This document shows, piece by piece, positions 5,041 through 5,961 of a stretch of DNA of 5,961 nucleotides. Position numbers and translations under genes: made by a program. Every line of letters begins with the position of its first letter. The first letter of the stretch is position 1. This DNA comes from Pseudonocardiaceae bacterium (GTDB taxonomy: Bacteria; Actinomycetota; Actinomycetes; Mycobacteriales; Pseudonocardiaceae), in contig JAICSB010000220.1 of assembly GCA_025937115.1 (NCBI GenBank), positions 1-5,961 of the forward strand, in the 5' to 3' direction. The notes under the pieces were generated by a model. It searched no databases and was not told the origin of the DNA. It saw only the letters and a list, made by a program, of their open reading frames with translations.

Positions 5041-5100
5041 TCGCCACCTAATTTCGAATGTCGTCACCTATGCCGTAAAACCGTTTTTTTCGATTACCTA
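5041..5100. repeat. Three spaced ACCTA boxes upstream of the glycine-rich gene
   Basis: TCGCCACCTA (5041-5050), TCGTCACCTA (5061-5070) and CGATTACCTA (5091-5100) end 20 and 30 bp apart, so all would lie on one face of the helix. A T7 run (5084-5090) and AAAAC-C-GTTTT (5077-5087) sit between the second and third. They look like binding sites for one regulator of the minus-strand glycine-rich gene, which begins about 120 bp away. Confidence 0.4.
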
Positions 5101-5490
5101 CTCATTGGCGCGGACTTACCGACGGCACCGCGACTGGTACCCACGCGGGCGACGCCGTTCGCCGTTGCTCAGCTGCCAACCGACCCCACCGCCGCTGGTG
5201 AGACGCCATGCCGGGGCGGTGTGCACAGGAGTAGGTACGCCGCTGCGGTGCGGCCCGTTACCCGTTGGGCGGCGAGCCCGTTGCCTCTGGTGTGTGGCAG
5301 GACCTGCGACGTTTGCGAAGGAGCTGGCAGCGCACTACCCGGGAACACCGGCGATGACCACCTAGCGTGCACGGAATCCGACTACACAGAATGATATTCC
5401 GATGACGCAGCGTCGACCTCGCGCCTAGCACCCTGCGCACCGCGCGACCACCTAGTCGTTCCAGCGCTTGTTTTCACTCAGTAGGTGCCG
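5101..5490. other. About 390 bp without a convincing gene
   Basis: Together with 4923-5100 this makes a 568-bp gap between the glycine-rich gene and the amidohydrolase stop. The open frames on either strand are short, have no RBS and encode Arg/Pro-rich or otherwise implausible proteins. No tRNA was seen. It contains TAGGTA (5232-5237), the repeated GACCACCTAG at 5356-5365 and 5446-5455, and CACCTA/TAGGTG as a widely spaced inverted pair (5449-5454 and 5482-5487) right behind the amidohydrolase stop. It may be a decayed gene or regulatory DNA; I cannot assign it. Confidence 0.5.
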
Positions 5491-5961
5491 TCAGCCGAGC
5501 GCGGCCAGTGCGGTGTGCACCATGACCCGCACGCCGAGCGGCAGCGCGCGTTCATCGAGGTCGAAGGTCGACTGGTGCAGATCGCCCTGCGCGCCTTCGC
5601 CGGCCCAGACGCCAAGGCGGCCCATCGACCCGGGCACGCGTTCGAGGTACCAAGCGAAGTCCTCGCCACCGGAGGACTGTTCGGTAGCCGCCACCGCATC
5701 ACCACCGAGCGCCGCGGAGACACCGTCACGCAACAGTTCGGTGCTGACCGCCTCGTTGACCACCGGCGGAACGCCGCGGAGATGACGCAGGTCGAATCCC
5801 ACCCCGATAGGCGCCAACAGCGCGGTGACCAGCTCGCGGATCAGTGGCTCCAGATCGGCCCAGATCCTGCGGTCGGCGGTGCGCAGGATGCCACGAAGCA
5901 GGCCGTCCTGCGGAATGATGTTCGCGGCGTCGCCCGCTTGCACCGCCCCCCAGACGAGCAG
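5491..5961 (-). CDS. amiA1: M20-family amidohydrolase (AmiA1-like), C-terminal part (runs off the right edge)
   Basis: The last 156 codons of a zinc-dependent amidohydrolase/aminoacylase of peptidase family M20, which hydrolyse amide bonds of N-acyl amino acids or related compounds; the substrate is not known. Seen, counting from the right edge: LLVWGAVQAGDAANIIPQDG (1-20), the end of the dimerisation (lid) domain, with the family's AGxAxNxIP signature; GVPPVVNE (63-70); SGGEDFAWYLERVPGSM (97-113), the returning catalytic domain with the metal-site Glu region; and LHQSTFDLDE (128-137), whose His129 matches the last metal ligand of the LHxxxFxxDE motif. It ends TALAALG at TGA 5493-5491. The resemblance to M. 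tuberculosis AmiA1 (Rv3305c) is from memory, and its proximity to an Rv3304-like gene supports it. The paralogue AmiB1 cannot be fully excluded. The start and catalytic N-terminal half are outside the window. Confidence 0.88.
   Translation of the reverse strand: MLVWGAVQAGDAANIIPQDGLLRGILRTADRRIWADLEPLIRELVTALLAPIGVGFDLRHLRGVPPVVNEAVSTELLRDGVSAALGGDAVAATEQSSGGEDFAWYLERVPGSMGRLGVWAGEGAQGDLHQSTFDLDERALPLGVRVMVHTALAALG

Noticed and set aside
5105..5365. Plus-strand frame ending GPATFAKELAAHYPGTPAMTT
   Set aside because: The last 20 residues look protein-like, but the preceding part is Arg/Pro/Cys-rich and implausible, there is no RBS or usual start, and I could not connect it to a family. A remnant of a decayed gene is possible but not supported.
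4921..5394. Plus-strand frame of 157 codons in the long gap
   Set aside because: Its first codons overlap the antisense of a strong RBS, the translation has no domain or repeat, and codon use differs from neighbouring genes.
1..5961. tRNA, rRNA, CRISPR arrays, IS elements or integrase genes
   Set aside because: No cloverleaf with a TTCGANNC arm, no regularly spaced repeats with spacers, and no transposase or recombinase motif was found on either strand.

Overview
This window is from a high-G+C actinobacterium, most likely of the order Mycobacteriales (Mycobacteriaceae or the neighbouring Pseudonocardiaceae). The case rests on gene content. A GlpD2-type glycerol-3-phosphate dehydrogenase start, a small gamma-glutamylcyclotransferase-like protein closely resembling M. 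tuberculosis Rv3304, and an AmiA1-like M20 amidohydrolase occur in the same neighbourhood as Rv3302c, Rv3304 and Rv3305c. These family assignments come from memory of the sequences, not from a search. GTG starts and TANNNT -10 elements placed 6-7 nt before a start codon (leaderless transcripts) also fit this group.

Layout, left to right. (1) The first 58 codons of glpD2 (minus strand, running off the left edge), with a good RBS and the FAD-binding glycine motif. (2) A complete 12-TM-type MFS transporter (minus). (3) A MntA-like minimal nucleotidyltransferase (minus) without a HepT partner; its 5' end appears frameshifted at a G7 tract. (4) glpK, glycerol kinase (plus), divergent from the nucleotidyltransferase. 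(5) An 81-aa secreted or membrane-anchored small protein (minus) whose 3' end overlaps the end of glpK by 32 bp. (6) The gamma-glutamylcyclotransferase-like gene (plus), apparently leaderless. (7) A hairpin-dense convergent intergenic region at 4390-4643 that includes a perfect 16-bp stem. (8) A 92-aa glycine-rich protein (minus) with a near-perfect Shine-Dalgarno, a leader-like N-terminus and an internal repeat; I do not recognise its family. (9) About 570 bp without a convincing gene, with repeated ACCTA-type boxes and an operator-like dyad. (10) The last 156 codons of an M20 amidohydrolase (minus, running off the right edge).

Function. GlpK (glycerol to glycerol-3-phosphate) and GlpD2 (glycerol-3-phosphate to dihydroxyacetone phosphate) form the two-step entry of glycerol into central metabolism. 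They are transcribed away from each other, and the MFS gene plus the orphan nucleotidyltransferase sit between them like inserted accessory cargo. The most interesting candidates for something undescribed are the glycine-rich 92-aa protein with its upstream box array, and the tandem hairpins downstream of the cyclotransferase gene.
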